A DNA stretch of 64,000 nt from Pyronema omphalodes (Eukaryota > Ascomycota > Pezizomycetes > Pezizales > Pyronemataceae): positions 744,001-808,000 of the forward strand of contig JAJJXM010000008.1 of NCBI GenBank assembly GCA_024516155.1, read 5' to 3'. Below are positions 13,031 through 26,894 of the stretch, piece after piece. The notes beneath the pieces were generated by a model that did no database searches, was not told the DNA's origin, and saw nothing but the letters and a program-made list of their open reading frames with translations. Positions within the stretch are counted from its first letter, which is position 1, and each line of letters starts with the position of its first letter. Both the position numbers and the translations under genes were made by a program.

Positions 13031-13979
13031 TGACGATCTCTGGTGGCAGCTGTACGAGGAAGTGGCGGAATCTCTCGGTACCGGGGTTATAAGCCATCAA
13101 TAGAATGAGATTTGTTAGAATGAAAGTGCTTTCCCGGTAGAAACCTCCTCGTGTGGAAACTGTGTAACCATTTTGACGATCAAACCTGGTGTTGGTGCCT
13201 CATCGGGAAGCACTCGCTAACGGATATGGAAAATTTCCTTGAAACGAAGTTAGAATCCTTGGGTAGGGCAAATAGGCTAATACAGATCCATAATATACCT
13301 GCGCGTTTGCTGACATCTCTATTGACTGTTTCTCTGCTTAATCACCCGAAGAAGATATATTGATATCTTTCGCGGCAATGAGCGGAAGTGGGTTTTACCT
13401 CTCACCGGCGTCTAACCTCACCGAGGATATATCCCCGGACCACCCTTCAATCAACCCGTATGTTTTTGTTAGAACTATGCAATACATGGGGTGACATTGA
13501 GTGGAGCCCCGCAGTTGCATAGAATATGCCAAGGGCATTCCTTTCGGCAATCATACTGAAATTGTTCCCGTGTTACATTGTTGTTTTAACCCCCCTTATC
13601 CCGCCGCCGAGTTCAGAATTTCATCTGAATCAGCCTCAGGGGGGAGGGGGGGGGGGGGGGGGGCGTCGCAGGATCTTAATGTGTTCTGCTTGAGCTCAGA
13701 TATATTACGGATAAAGTCGACATTTGCCATCGTCCAGTGTCTAGGATTCTCGCATGGTTACGCGATAACTTGCATTTGCATGGTGTCCAAACAAGATATA
13801 TTGAGTGTACTTTCTTCCGGCGTTTGAGTTGGTGACAATATGGTCATTCTGTAATTAAATGGAAGTACTGTCACCTTCTGTATCCTGTAGTACACTCGGG
13901 AACTGCTGAAACAACACCGGATTGAAAGACCACCAGTCTTCAGTCTCCACCTCATCGACATCTCGGCAACACCACCAAA
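13031..13979. other. Intergenic region with poly-G tract
   Basis: No gene. It contains an uninterrupted run of 18 G at 13646-13663, preceded by six more G and one A. The last few hundred bases before 13980 should hold the promoter of the F-box gene; I see no sharp TATA box. Confidence 0.5.
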
Positions 13980-15669
13980 ATGGAGCGGAAGCGCCCCTCA
14001 CCACGAATCCCATATCTACCCATGGAGGTCGTCGCGAATATCCTGAAATACCTTCCGACTACCTCCATCTTCACCGCTTCTCTCGTTTGCTCAGACTGGC
14101 GCAAACTCCTCTACAACTCTGGTGCCATCAGTCAAGAACTATTAAGACCCCATCTCTCCGTCCTTCGGGAACGGTACGGCGCCCGCGAGATTCCCCAGCG
14201 CCTTCTCATAGGAACGATCCGGAAGCTTCTCACCCTATACGCTCACCAGGACCTTTTTGGGACCTTCTCATCCACCACGACCTATGACATCACAGCTCTC
14301 GCATCCTCCGCAACCTGGACCGATAGCTGCCACATTCCTCTTCCTCAGCGGCGATTCGCATTATGTGGGACTCTTCTTGTGTATGCCGTCCGAAACAAAC
14401 GCCTGTTACTATTCGACACCTCTGTACATCCCATGAAGCTTCTTACCTCCCTCCGTATTCCTGCACGGCCATTAGGTCTTGCTGTTTCGGAATCTTATCT
14501 TGCCGTGATTGATGAGAAGAGGCTTCATCTCTATCACCTGCTAGCCCGTGGAACCCCCAGCTTCATCGTGGTTCAACGTTACAGCATCGTAACCCCATTC
14601 GCTTTGGATCCCATTGGCATTGCTATTACTTCTGAAGGCCCTAACCCGCCATTGGTTGCAATCCTTGGACACGATTTACAGCTTATTCATCCCTCCTATG
14701 CGGTGGCCCAAAAGCGGGATTTACTCTTCCGCAAGCAGAGGAGAGAGAAGAAACCAGCAAGACAGGAATGGATCATAGAAGCCCCTGGAACTTCCATCGG
14801 AATCACCACCCCGATTTCTTTCGGTATGCGCGGAAGACAGCTTGCAGTTCGAACGACGGATCCAGGGAGTATTACGCGTTGCCTTTACTTGGGATCAGCA
14901 TGGAGTTCTGAAAGTCCAGGGGAGGTGGCGAAGAGAAGAAGTAGGGGCATCAAGGATGGCCAACCGTTGATGGATCAGAAACATGATGCGGATACGCTGT
15001 GGGCGTATTACTCTAGCAGAACCCAAGGAAATCCACCGGTTGTAAAGTGGTCGCCCAAGCAGTTGAACACCGGGGAAAGAGAAATCGACGATGGTAAGTT
15101 TGCTCTGGGCTGCTGGAAGACTTTGGATGAAAGAACTTGGCTAACTTCGTGAAATAGCTGTACATATCTGGGACAGCTATTACATTCTTACGGAAATGGA
15201 GTCACGAAACGTCGTCATTGCTACTGTAACGCCCTATCAGATCAGAATAGTTCTCTATCGGAAAATGGGTGAACGAGCTCCTCACTGTGGATATGCCGTA
15301 TTCCGGGGAACCAAAATCATGAACGGCCGTAAAATTGGAGGGTATATTGCGTTTTGTCCTTCGGAGGGAAGATTGAACGTTTTGCCTTTGGAGCGGATAC
15401 CCTGGAATAAATCGAATGAAAGACCAGAATATATCGGCTGGGAGTTGAAAGCCGGATGTAGAGATATTGCGATTGGATCTGGTGAAATTATGGGTATGTT
15501 TGCTGGCGCGAAAAACGTGGTGATCATGTTTGAGCATCGTGTTGTTATCGTCAGATTGTGGACCCTGGTAGTCGGCGGCGTTGAGGAGCCCAGCGAATGG
15601 GCGATCGATAAACGAGGCGTCCTACACAAAGATTTCTCGCATGCTAATAAATGTTGCAACATAATGTGA
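13980..15669 (+). CDS. F-box protein
   Basis: Two exons, 13980-15093 and 15158-15669, joined by a 64-base GT-AG intron (GTAAGT to AATAG) give 541 residues. Residues 11-44 form an F-box (PYLPMEVVANILKYLP, then LVCSDWRKLL), the motif that docks substrate receptors on Skp1 in SCF ubiquitin ligases. The remainder looks beta-rich, with short hydrophobic strands such as RLLLFDT and YLAVIDEKRLHLYHL, and may form a propeller-like substrate-binding domain; the target is unknown. The join restores frame exactly (GAC GAT G to CT GTA CAT ATC TGG). If the intron were retained, the first exon would run to a stop at 15152. The ATG at 13980 is the first before the F-box. The F-box call is firm; the specific role is not known. 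Confidence 0.85.
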
Positions 15670-17053
15670 AAAATCAGGGAACGGATTAGATAAAACAAGG
15701 GGTGGAGAGGAGTCATGCATTGTCACTCATCTATGTCAAAACGGAGATTCGGTTGGGTGTTGGGAAATTTCTATGTGCAGATTTGTTTGTAGTAATCCAG
15801 GCTATTATAGCTACCTTTAATCACTACCTTCTGTAATAATAGAATAAAAGTTACATACATCTTTTCGGATAAAGATACAGACGCACCGTGTTGCGCGTTC
15901 GTTTTCGGTTGTTTGCCGGATAGAGCGACGCGATGCATCCTCATCCCAAAGCCGATGATCATCGAGGCAAGGGTCCACAACTCCTACAGAGTAAATGCTT
16001 TATAGAATCTCCCAACACTAAACTTCTGATCTTTCTTTGTTTACCATTTGTTGTTTTGTGTAACTGGTCTTCTTCCGCGTCCCATGATGGCGCACTTCCG
16101 CTGTGGAGGCTGAGTTTCTAAGCAGAGTTGCCTTTAGATTCTATTAACGCACAGTTATATAGAATACAAATGCTGAGCCATCTTGAGTCAGAATCTATTG
16201 GAGGATATCGTGAGGCCGACGTAGCGATTTGAAGCTATAGAGTTTCGTTCTGTCGTATGCGCCCGGAAGTCGCGATTCCGATAACGGCGTCATGCAGGGA
16301 CACAGTTCGTCGTTTGAGTCTTCGCGACGTGTAAAAGCACAGTGCTCAGTACGAACAATTGCATATCGAGGATAAACTTGATCTGGATCTGTCGTGATGT
16401 GTTGATTCTGGAATTCATTGAAGTGTTGGTGGATTGTCGTTTCGCGTCATTATAGTTTCTTCTGTGAAGAGTGATCGGCGCAAGCATGAAGAATGATGAT
16501 GGTCATACCAAACAAACCTCGATTGATTTCTCACCACAATCACATATTCAGCTCTTAACACTTCAGCTGAAGACCTGCTGCCACTACTGGTGTCAGATCC
16601 GTTGTACAAGCCTGTCTGGCGGCGCGCGCACGGAGCGTTATATGGCGCCGCTTCATGGAATTTTACGTCATGGTCCCCACTTCAGCTTCCATGGCGAAAA
16701 AAGTTCCCAACATTCCATCATACATACCAGCTGCCAGCACAACTAAAGTCTAGGAAGTCTAGAAGCACCGGTTCAGCAATATCCGATGATGGCTGATGAG
16801 TGAGCTTATACCCACGGTCTGCCCACGCGAATCCATCAGGTTAATCGCAGTACTGTATTGAGAATTTTCGGAAGCTGGATGGATGATGAGAGATGGTTAT
16901 TGCTGATGAGGCGCGTTTAGATGTTTGTAGATTGTCACCAAGCAGTTTGATTTTGTTTACAGAAAATGTTTCATACGAAGACGCCGTCGACATCGACCAC
17001 CGGAAGAGATAAAACAGCAGCGAAATTTGAGCGGGTATCCCGAATTCTTTCGA
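15670..17053. other. Gene-free stretch
   Basis: No supportable gene; short open frames only, none with recognisable motifs. Confidence 0.55.
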
Positions 17054-17192
17054 AAGAACGAACCAGAAGAACGAACCAGAAGAACGAACCAGAAGAACAA
17101 ACCAGAAGAACGAACCAGAAGAACGAACCAGAAGAACGAACCAGAAGAACGAACCAGAAGAACGAACCAGAAGAACGAACCAGAAGAACGAA
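17054..17192. repeat. 13-base minisatellite
   Basis: Ten full copies of AAGAACGAACCAG followed by a nine-base partial copy. They are almost identical; one visible variant is a G-to-A change in the fourth copy (17099). Because 13 is not a multiple of 3 and the unit lacks stops, all frames stay open through the array and read as a highly charged 13-residue repeat (NEPEERTRRTNQK). This explains the spurious open frames on both strands here. Confidence 0.95.
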
Positions 17193-17989
17193 TGACTGAA
17201 GGAATAGACGGCAATAATGGAGAATCCTACACAACGGTCAAAGCAAACCTCCAGATCATCGATTTGAATGATGAAATGTCATCAATTTATTCAAGCCGAT
17301 CTGTCGGTGTGGTTGTGACGTTCTACGCTAAGACACCGGCACATAAAGGTCCACCAAATCGTCATCGATGTTTCAGCTCCATTACACGCTCAATCTTCCA
17401 CCTTGTGCTCCACCTTTTGTCCATCATAGATTGTCGACGCTCAAAGAATCAGATGATTTTGCTGATACAATACGCATCGCTGACTTGCTTTATCACATAA
17501 GTTCTGACAGATTTAGCACTCACTTTTTCTCGATTTATCTCTATTAGAATACTTAATCGCTCGACTCTAATCGATTATCAGAATGCGATCTCGTAACTGT
17601 TTCACTTTATTTTAAATCCAAATCTTACAGTTACTACGATACTAATTATGCCTTCGCCTCACCATAGCATAGTACTCCTTAACTATCCAGATTTCTGGTT
17701 TCACGAGCCACGTCTGCTGCCTAAACCCCACAGGAGAAGCCACACTACCAAGTCCACTGAGTTACTACCGCATGGTCCAACTCTCCCCTTTTTGGTGGTT
17801 AAGCATGTATACAGCGCACCGTAATGACATCTTATGAGATTCATGGGTTCATAATCGTCTTGTACGCATTTGGAATGAGCAAAATTCAACTCGGTCCCGA
17901 TCGCCTAACTGCAGAAACCTCTGAAAACCCGGTATCAACTACAGCATCGGCATAATGTCAAATATGGACTGCGATATGTCAACCGTGGA
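17193..17989. other. Gene-free stretch
   Basis: No gene is seen between the minisatellite and the possible coding trace that follows. Confidence 0.5.
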
Positions 17990-18330
17990 TATGGAAACTG
18001 GTCAGCAGCGATAGACATTGTACAAACTAGGATTTTGGAGCTTCCTTGAAAACATCAAATATGGAAATCGCTAGCTTCAAAGAGAAGGAGATAGAAGAGT
18101 CGTTCAATATTGCCACGCTCGCCATTCTTCAACAGCAGATACGGAAATTCCAAGATTTTATGTATCAGCACGGCGCTCGTTAAATATGACAAAGCCGGAT
18201 ATTCAATGGGTCCCAGATTGATCTTAGAGAGAAAAGTTTGATATCTGGCGAGAATATATTGACCCGGAGAAATGGAATAATATTAGAGCATGTCAACCAT
18301 GGACCCCTCAATCAGTAATAATCCTCAGGT
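17990..18330 (+). pseudogene. Possible decayed coding trace, product unknown
   Basis: A 40-codon open frame beginning MEIASFKEKEIEESFNIATL (about 18061-18183) is followed, after a stop and a phase change, by FDIWREYIDPEKWNNIRACQ (about 18240-18300). Both have the composition of genuine protein, but neither is long enough to assign. It is offered only as a possible gene fossil. Confidence 0.22.
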
Positions 18331-20901
18331 ACTGCGGTATCCGGGGGGGGGGGGGCATACAGATGAAGAAGGCGACTGAGTTGAGCAGAGATTGTCATAC
18401 AACCAGAAACTTGGAACCCGATGTCGAAGAATCTGCAGTATTCTACCGGAATGCTGTCTATATTATTGTTACTTTAGTCGTGGTGCTGAGAAGGAATGAG
18501 GTTGGAGTTGGTTATGCACGATTGTTGGCGAAACCCCGGTATACAGAGAGTGTTTTCGCGCCACGAGGGATTACGGGTGATCAGCCACGAACAGAAGTCA
18601 TTGGATATCACTCATTTTACATCAATCAGAAAAGGAATTAGCCTGCTATGAATCATGAAGACAATAATCGCCCGAGAAAAGGCACTCTATTCCGGCTGAT
18701 ATGTATCGCATAGATTCCGACACACCGCGTGTTACACGGTGAAAACCTGAGCCGGCTTCTCTCTCTACGACTGACTTCAACAGTGGGGGTTTCCCGGCTG
18801 CATTCTTGCTTTTTTACTTGGAGCCAATATTCGTTAAGGTTTTTTTTACGGCCCGCATGATAGGTTCTCCTTCTTTGCTTTGTCCAGAGCGTTTGCTTCC
18901 ACGACGTTGTGGTCGAAATTCCAGCCCACCCGCTACAATCACACTTCCGCGCGGGAACAACACAGCAGCGCGGTACTCGCATTTGCTTTTATATCGCATA
19001 AACCTCCGCCATCATAGCAGTTATCTTGATACCGAAGCCATTCCTATTGGCTGGTACACCTTTCGGATATTTCTTCACTCGCATGCGTTAACATACTGCT
19101 CTAGAAACCATTCTGCAAATACCTACATAATTATACATTTGCTCCGATACCAACATTCGTATAGGGTGGGGGATGGAAAGCAAATGTACGTCGGCGGGTT
19201 GAATCAAATTAAATCAGCACATCGGCGCGTTCACCGGGATATCCGCGGGTTTTTCATTGATTCGTTTGCATCATCGCGCTAATTTCTGCTGGCTCGTTAG
19301 CGCTTCCCGACCCACACATCCAGGTGCTTTCTCGACGCATCTTCATCGAAGCCGATGACTTTGCCTGCCCATTTACGCAATCGCCGTCTATCCGCATCTC
19401 CTGTATCGATGGGGTCATCCGTGGGGTAGCATTATGCTACATCCGCCCTCGCCATAGACTGCCGAAAACTGAACAACGCCTACGCTTCACCGTCGTCACC
19501 GGGGCATCGGGCTATTCGTATGTCGACCACCCATCATCAGTCACACGCACTGCACCCATTAAGCCTTTCGAGAAATATATCGCATCTGCCAACTAGTCGA
19601 ATCCCGCTCCTGTTCGCAGAGAGTGTGTCATTGAAGTAGTGATAAGCGAAAGTTCATCATCTAGACTCCACAATCTATCCGTTACCGCCGTCTCTTCGAT
19701 GATATCCTCATTGAGTGCGCATGCTATGCAATATCATCTGAAGTACGGAATTAATACTGGCGTTGAGGGGAACCCTAGTATCAACAAACGTCCTCCCATC
19801 GATTCCCAATTTCCGTCAGGGATTTTGGCAACTTCATGAGTACTAATATGGCACTATACAAGAGATAACTGAACATCTATGGATGCAAATCGATATTGCT
19901 TTTCGGTTGTAACTCATGTCATGCAGTTTGTATGGCTAGCTGAATTTTTTCCTCTGTTCTTACAAAGGCCATTAACGCTAGAAAGCGAACTCAACTGCGA
20001 AGCATGAATAACGAAAATTTCCATTGAAGTATGAACGACCACATTTGAACTGGATGCAAAACTTAGTTGTAGCGAGACTTTTACAAAAACGCTTAGGCTA
20101 GATTATAAGTAAACATTGAAATTTGACAGGTGATGCCGTTTTTGTGGGAACTTGCAGACCTAAACTTGAAGATCACAGGAATAATTCATTCATTTGATTC
20201 GGCCGAATAGAAACCGGATCTGGCATTTGTTTTTAAAAGTAATAATAGTTTCATAACATACATAAGGAAATAAAGAATTTTACTGAAGCAAGGAATATAG
20301 TTTGATATTTGCTTCGAATTTTGACTGGCGCTTCTTCGGGGAGGATTACGGATGCATCTTTTGTACTACTAATGTCACAAATTGCATCACAGAAGGGAAC
20401 AGGGTGCCAGCAGTGCAGTATCCGAGCGTCTGGAATTAATGACTCTTATCGGGTTATTATTCTTTCTCCCTCTATTGCCACGAACACATCATATTCGATC
20501 CCAGGATAGCTGCGCACGCATGCACAGAAGAACAATAGGAATGGTTACACGGGCCAATATGCGATGCTTCAACAAAAAGAAAAGCGGCCTGTCTACCCTG
20601 AGATTAAACGGCCCGACATGAAACCATTCGCCTCCCTGCCATTACTGATCAAAGCTTCAGGACACTGGTGTCATTAATTTACGATGGCCTTATTCTGACA
20701 TAGTGGTTAAAAAATAGTTCAAGGATAGTATTTATTAGAACTTCCACGAAATGCCATGAGGATATACAATGAATTTGGAAAGTTAATTTACTTTTCTATT
20801 GGTATAATTAAAACTACACCATGAATTCTCATAAAATCATAAAAATTCGTAACCCAAATCATAAAACTTCCTTTTCCAACCCAATAATCCCATAACCAGA
20901 T
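18331..20901. other. Gene-free stretch with poly-G tract
   Basis: A run of 13 G lies at 18343-18355. Several open frames of 60-160 codons occur on both strands (for example 18806-19282 plus) but show no motifs and no splice partners. The final 200 bases are the 3' flank of the P450 gene. Confidence 0.5.
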
Positions 20902-22742
20902 TTACTCGTCCTTGGCGGGGGATCTCACAAAGAAAGGGTCATTGAGTGCACCCTCTCTGGGCTTAACCCTCACGTTAAGAGGAGTAGTGGACCAAGTCAT
21001 GAATGTTGAACACTCACTAGGCCAGTCTTTAATATCTCGAGCCAGCTCCAAGTCAAACAAGTAGAAGATCTTCGTGATGATGACTCTCATCTGATCCCAA
21101 GCAAGATTCTGTCCAATGCATTGTCTAGGTCCGAGCAAGAAAGGCATAGCAGCTTCCTTGACATCTGTAGAGTTGGGGTCTATCCATCGCTCAGGGTTGA
21201 AGGTCCAAGGGTCCTTCCAGTACTTCTCCGAGCGAGTCAAAGTCCATGGGTGAACGAAGACCTGAATCCCCTTAGGAATATAATGACCGTCGACTGTTGC
21301 ACCGGGAGAGTAACGGGCAAGACCAGTGGGTGAGGGAGGCATCATACGTAAACCCTCCTTAATAACAGCGGTAAGGAAATTGCATTTTACAAGAGCGGGA
21401 GCATTGATTTCATCGGAGTTGCTGAAAAGGTGAATAGTCTCATCACGAACACGTTGGAGCATATCGGGATTAAGACTTTAGTGTCGAGCGTTATATGTTA
21501 GACTTGAAGTTGAATAAAAAAACAAAAAAAACAATGCGGGTAGCTTACATCAAGAAGTAGGTGATGGCGCCCAATACAATTGAAGTTGTTCCACCACCCC
21601 CAAGACTAGTATGTGCATTAGCGATCCACAGATGGTAACAGCACATCACATTCCAATTATTGCGCTTACATGATCTGGGAGAGATGCGATGTCATTTCAT
21701 CAAGAGAAACTCCTTCAGCGTTTTTGTTCTCCAAGAGGTAAGTCAACATATCCGGGCGTCCCTCTCTCTTGGGGTCCGTGATACGTCGGCTGGTGGTCGC
21801 AAGACTCCATGTGACATGACGCTCTCTTGCCTCGAGAGCACGCTTTGGGGTGAAGTTTTCGATGAGGAACTTGAAGAAAACGAATCGCATTGCACAATCG
21901 GCGTAGGTTGCGATATCTATGTGTGGTTTATTAGTATCTAGGTGAATTCAGAATAGAAGTTTTTTTCGGCTTACTGATATTGTCGTTAACCAACTTCAGC
22001 CAGTAGTTTTCGCCAGCGGAGTCCGTAGCACCAGAAGGTTCCCCAAAAGCTAAATCACCAGTTACATCGTAGAGAAGTCTGTGAAACCACTCTGAAATGT
22101 CGACGCCCTCATCGGTCTTTCCAATACGTTGAACCTGCTTAAGGAACTTCTCCATGGTATAGAGCAAAATATGCTCGTATGAACGTACTCCTCGTGCAGA
22201 GAAGACCGGAGCAATTAGCTTGCGCTGCCTAGCATGAACATCGACTCTGTCCTCAGATGCCAATCCAACTGTCTTGAATCCAACGGAAATCTGTTTGTAA
22301 GATTCGGTCTTAGTGAAGGTACCCTGGCCGTTGTGTGTGGTATAGATATCACGATATGAAGTAGGAGTGGCGAATGAAAGGTCGTTGGGCGCAATTCTAA
22401 CAATAGGTCCATATTTGTCGTGAGCAGCCTTGATTCCAGGACCTGCTCTTCCACGGGAATAAACCCAGCAGTAAAAAAGCTGAAAAGAATACATATCAGA
22501 AAAATTAATCTTGGATAATTCATTGGGGTTATTACCGGTGATACTGCAGCAATCCATGGCCCAGGATATTTTGCCAAAGGATGGAAGGTAAGACGGTAGG
22601 TAGCAAGACAAATCCAATAGAAGACATATAGAGAAACGAAAAGGGTAGGATATCCTAAGGTCTTGTTTTCTTGGAGGAGCTGTGCGAACCTCTCAAGGCT
22701 GAGTGTTATCGGAGCAACCTGGATCAAGAGTGGGTTTCCCAT
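20902..22742 (-). CDS. Cytochrome P450 monooxygenase
   Basis: Five exons on the minus strand (22742-22536, 22479-21975, 21916-21670, 21605-21549, 21475-20902) give 529 residues with every junction in frame. Introns are 56-73 bases with GTAA-type donors. An N-terminal membrane anchor (about residues 30-48) precedes the proline hinge KYPGPW. The I-helix GGGGTTS lies around the third junction. The ExxR motif is KEGLR (Glu379, Arg382), followed by FNPERW. The haem loop is FLLGPRQCIG, with the cysteine ligand near residue 458. All catalytic landmarks are present, so the enzyme should be an active ER-bound haem-thiolate oxygenase. Length and style fit fungal class E group I enzymes of secondary metabolism, resembling trichothecene-type hydroxylases. 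The nearest gene is a divergently transcribed terpene synthase 4.2 kb away, which suggests a terpene substrate (inference). The ATG at 22742 is chosen; the frame upstream offers only TTG. Confidence 0.92.
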
Positions 22743-25700
22743 GTTGGCCAATGTGCGAGAGACTCTGGAGAGGAAGGGAATGTCACTTCTGAGTTACTTC
22801 CGGCCCTGATATTTCAATTATTAGATATTCCTTGGATAAATGCAGGAGGCTCAATATGGGAGACAGGTGTACGTAGAAGCACAATTCCTTGCCTACACTT
22901 CCTACTTGCATGATAATGCATTCACAGTCACTCAAATTCGTCTAAGTTTATAATTCGTTTGCAATTACATGAGACGTTGCTGCATATAGGCTTAATTGTT
23001 TAAAGTTTAATCCTGTAGGCCAAAATATTTAACCGACTATTTGCAGACCCTACCCTAGTTTAAGCGAGCCGCGTGACTGAGAGATAGAACTATAAAGGGG
23101 TCCAGCCAAAGAATTAATGCAGTCTTTGCATCTCGTATGCTCGAGTTATAATTTGTGGCTGACGTATCTTCGTTATTGAGGCTAATGGAAGCATAAACGT
23201 ATAAGCGTCAAGTCATCACACGAATGGGATCAACCAGGCCCATGCATGCACTACCCCAACAAGTTCGTTCAGAAAGCGTATATACATTCCAGTTTGTGAT
23301 CAGCAGGAATATACCTCTTTCTTATTAGGTTGTTTTTTCTCGTGCCGGATGAAGGCATTGACCCGGCAATGAGATGATATTTCTTCTTTGACAGAGAGGT
23401 TGGGAAGTGGATCAGCATAACAGTTCATCGCTTTTTCAGGATCCTGAGCTGCAGGCTGTAGCTGTCCTGAGGACTGTACCATGGTACAGCGAATTTATGC
23501 TCTCAAACGGGTTGCATTTACATCTCAGTCCTCGATGATGGACAACTCCAGACCTTCAAGTTTTTCTGACGATTTCACAAATGCCTAGGCATAGTGAATC
23601 AAACTCCCGGAACAGCCCTATGAGCGCAACATTGTCTGTGCTGATTGAATATGAAACTCGGGATTTTCCAGCTCGGTGATTTCTTTAGTTTTAAGCTACC
23701 TATTTGCGGGGTTGGTTTCCCGCAGTTTTGCAGAGTCAGTGCACTGAAGACTTCTTAGTGCAAAATTACATACGCATGAAGCGGCAACCACCTTAATTTC
23801 TCACAGTTAGTCGCTGCGTATTCGGAAGATACACGGCTGCTTGGGAAAAATATGCGCCGATAATTTTCACCCAGCAGTTCGACTTAGAAGCAGGTACGGC
23901 TAGAACCGGGGCCCGTAGAAGCAAAAATCATATGTTTTGGCTGTACTTTCCGACTTTGATCGCTCCCGCGTTCTCGATAGCTGACCCGCATCCTGCGGGT
24001 ATGAACTTTGAAATCCGTTCATCCATGATGCAGTGTCGATCGACGCGCCTAAATCATCACGGACGCTATGTATCAAGATGCTACGGCTATGCAATTGCGC
24101 TCCGTAGTATGGAAATCAATCATCCCAGTGTCCTAGTTTTGGAAGATCCCAGTTCAGATTCCCTGCCATGCCACGTTTTACCGATTAGGGATATCCGTCT
24201 TGTCTCGGTCTGTAACACAGGCATAGGTTATGAACTATCGTTCTACATAAGAATACGGTTGCTCGTCCACTTATGTGCGGAGAATTTAGCTAATACAAGG
24301 ATATCCTTTCGGCTCAGAGAGCGAGGCGGTGAGTTATGTCAGCGCATCTCTGGAAACTGGTGGAGAGCCTAGAGTATTGAGTAATACTTGTTCATGATGT
24401 CTCGAAAAGTGCATTTTAAGTGCAGTTTCTGTGGCGTTTTATATATTTTGGGCAATGAGTGAAATTGTATATAGTAATTGCGTCTTTGACATGCAACTTT
24501 TTCATGAGAGTATAGAAATTACTTTCGTAAACAATTTTTATTGCTATCTAGGAGTTGGTAAAAATTGTCCGCATGAGTGCATGAACAGATAGATAACGTG
24601 GAGTTTCCATAAAAACGTTATGATTCTAATGATGAGCTTCTCATACTAATACAAGACTTTTGTAATTATATTTGATGATACTGTAGTATCTTCTGGATGA
24701 AGTTTGTATGCCTAGGCCATATTTTCATAATAGTACAAACATTCATAACTATGGGGGTTTCATCAATATAAGTTTTCTCTTTGTTCTCACTACTGGTACC
24801 CTCCTTCTCTAGGAAAGCCACCTCACTAGTGTCATAGTTGCTACCAGAGAGGCCAAGGATTACCAACATTTTATCCAGCTTTATAAAGAATGGAACGTCC
24901 CAAATAATAACTTTAACAAAGATATTGAAAGCTATATATTATGGATCCATTTTCACACGTCGAGAGACAAACCTGAGAGCCAAATCAAGGGCACTGGATA
25001 AGAGGTGTACAGACTAAGATAATGATAAAGTGATAACCAAGGTAGGCAGGAGTAACAGTAGAGGCACGGATACAGATGAGGTCTAAGGTGAGTATTATGG
25101 CGGAATACTGTACTCTTATGAATATTCAAGGTACACCCCCAAACCGGCCTGAAGCGACAAACGACCACAAAATCAACTCTTGAACTACCCTTATTCAAGT
25201 CATCGTAAACCAACTCTGCGTAATAGTTCAGAAGCTTTGCCATGCTCAAAACTTTCTTACGCAAGAACACCGGCCTTGAGTCTATAAAGAATTACAGTGT
25301 AAACATAACGCTACAGTTTATCCGTGCTGTTCTGACGGTCCGTCAAATCACAAAATTGATAAAACTCCAAGAAGCAAAGGTAGCATCCATCAAATATCTC
25401 ATATGATACAAGTTCCATCACATCTTATCATGGAATACCTATATCAATTTCATGCAATGGAAAGCGCGGCGGACCGTTAAGAAACACGCATTTTTCTTTA
25501 TTGATAGTTGGAAGCCTAACGTCCTTGCTTCCCGATGCTTGCAATGAATTCACGCTAATTCCCATCTGCCAGCTCACAGGTTCACGCTATTCGACAAGCA
25601 TCTCAAATGCCACACCGATACCAGAATAACCCTGAAGTTTAGAGCAAGGGCTGGAGGTTTGACATTCAGGGGACTGCATCTCTTCGGTATGTGTTGCGTT

Positions 25701-26751
25701 CTTCTTACCAGGTTCAGGAAGCAATTGCGCGCTAACAGAAGCGGGAAATTTCCTCAGTTCTGTGCCTCTAGCAAGCGAGGAGATTCTATGGACTTTTCCG
25801 CAGTAATGGCAATGTCCAAGACTTCTGACAGAAAATGAGGCTTCTCGCTAGGGCGTGTCGTATGCAGTTCTTCAGCCGTTGACGACAATTCAAGCTGTAC
25901 AGCCTATGTAGGCAATATATTTCTGGTGTATGTCTATCGATAAAACATTGATACTTCAAAGAACTCCTTCGGGGAGCTCTACATATGGAGAGGCCTCGCC
26001 ATACCAGCTAATAGCCTATCTCCTTAGTGCTAATCGGAATCTTTCGTCTATCAATAGAGTGCTAGCACTGGACTCGGGCTCCCGGACTGTTTAGGCCATT
26101 GACCCTTGTAAAACCCAGATTTGACCGTAAATACTGCAAAGAACAGAAATAATATCAACCCGAGGTAAGTGTAGCTGCAGCTTTCTCGGAGTAAAACGAA
26201 TCATTTTTTGCGAATCTACCGATATCCCGAGAAGTACCTGTACAGTACATAGAACGGAATACTCTAACTTCAATTTTCTGCATGCATGCCGCATTTATGC
26301 AACTCTGTACCTTCTGAAGTTACTATTTTTCGTCTATCTATTACTCCATACTGGGGTAATTCACAAAAACGAACATTTTCAAAGCATTAAGTCCATGAGA
26401 GCAGAATGGTACAGGCTAAAAACAATTCGCAAGACAACATACGTCGTAGCTGTGAGTATGCACATCAAGCTCGGTCCGACCCAAAGCGTGATAAAGCATT
26501 ATGGACTAAAGAGCAATCGGACATCGTTTTGTGATGCATCTAGCTGATAGGTGAACAGAAGAATATCTGTGGGTTGATGAAGGGAGGCGTAATGTCGCTT
26601 GTATTGGAATCGTCCCTAACCACGTGAAGCGCCCCAGTCGCGGATATTGTGACGTACCTGTATACCCGCCACCCTCACCCCCACTTCGTGCACCCTCCCA
26701 ATCCTGCCTATTCTTTCCAACCTCTGTAGTTATTCTCTAAAAGTTAAGGAA
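22743..26751. other. Spacer between divergent P450 and terpene synthase genes
   Basis: About 4 kb without a supportable gene. Open frames at 23932-24372 (plus, 146 codons) and 25270-24953 (minus, 105 codons) lack motifs. No transcription factor or transporter gene is visible between the two candidate pathway genes. Confidence 0.5.
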
Positions 26752-26759
26752 TATATATA
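26752..26759 (+). promoter_or_regulatory. Probable TATA box of the terpene synthase gene
   Basis: TATATATA lies about 135 bases upstream of the ATG at 26895, followed by a C/T-rich leader typical of fungal transcription starts. Confidence 0.45.
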
Positions 26760-26894
26760 GGATGAAATTTTCTCCTCTTGGGGCCCGTCATCACCTCAAC
26801 ATCAATCAGAATACTATTTGCATATTCTCTCGGCTTTCAGTATTTACCACCTGATCCCTTCAGAATTTGAGGATATCCTCCAAACAACATCAGG

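Noticed and set aside
17027..17500. A 157-codon plus-strand frame with a charged repeat
   Set aside because: It is produced by the stop-free 13-base minisatellite, has no conserved flank, and equivalent frames are open in all phases.
23932..24372. A 146-codon plus-strand frame between the P450 and terpene synthase
   Set aside because: No motif, no splice partner, and no codon-use similarity to neighbouring genes.
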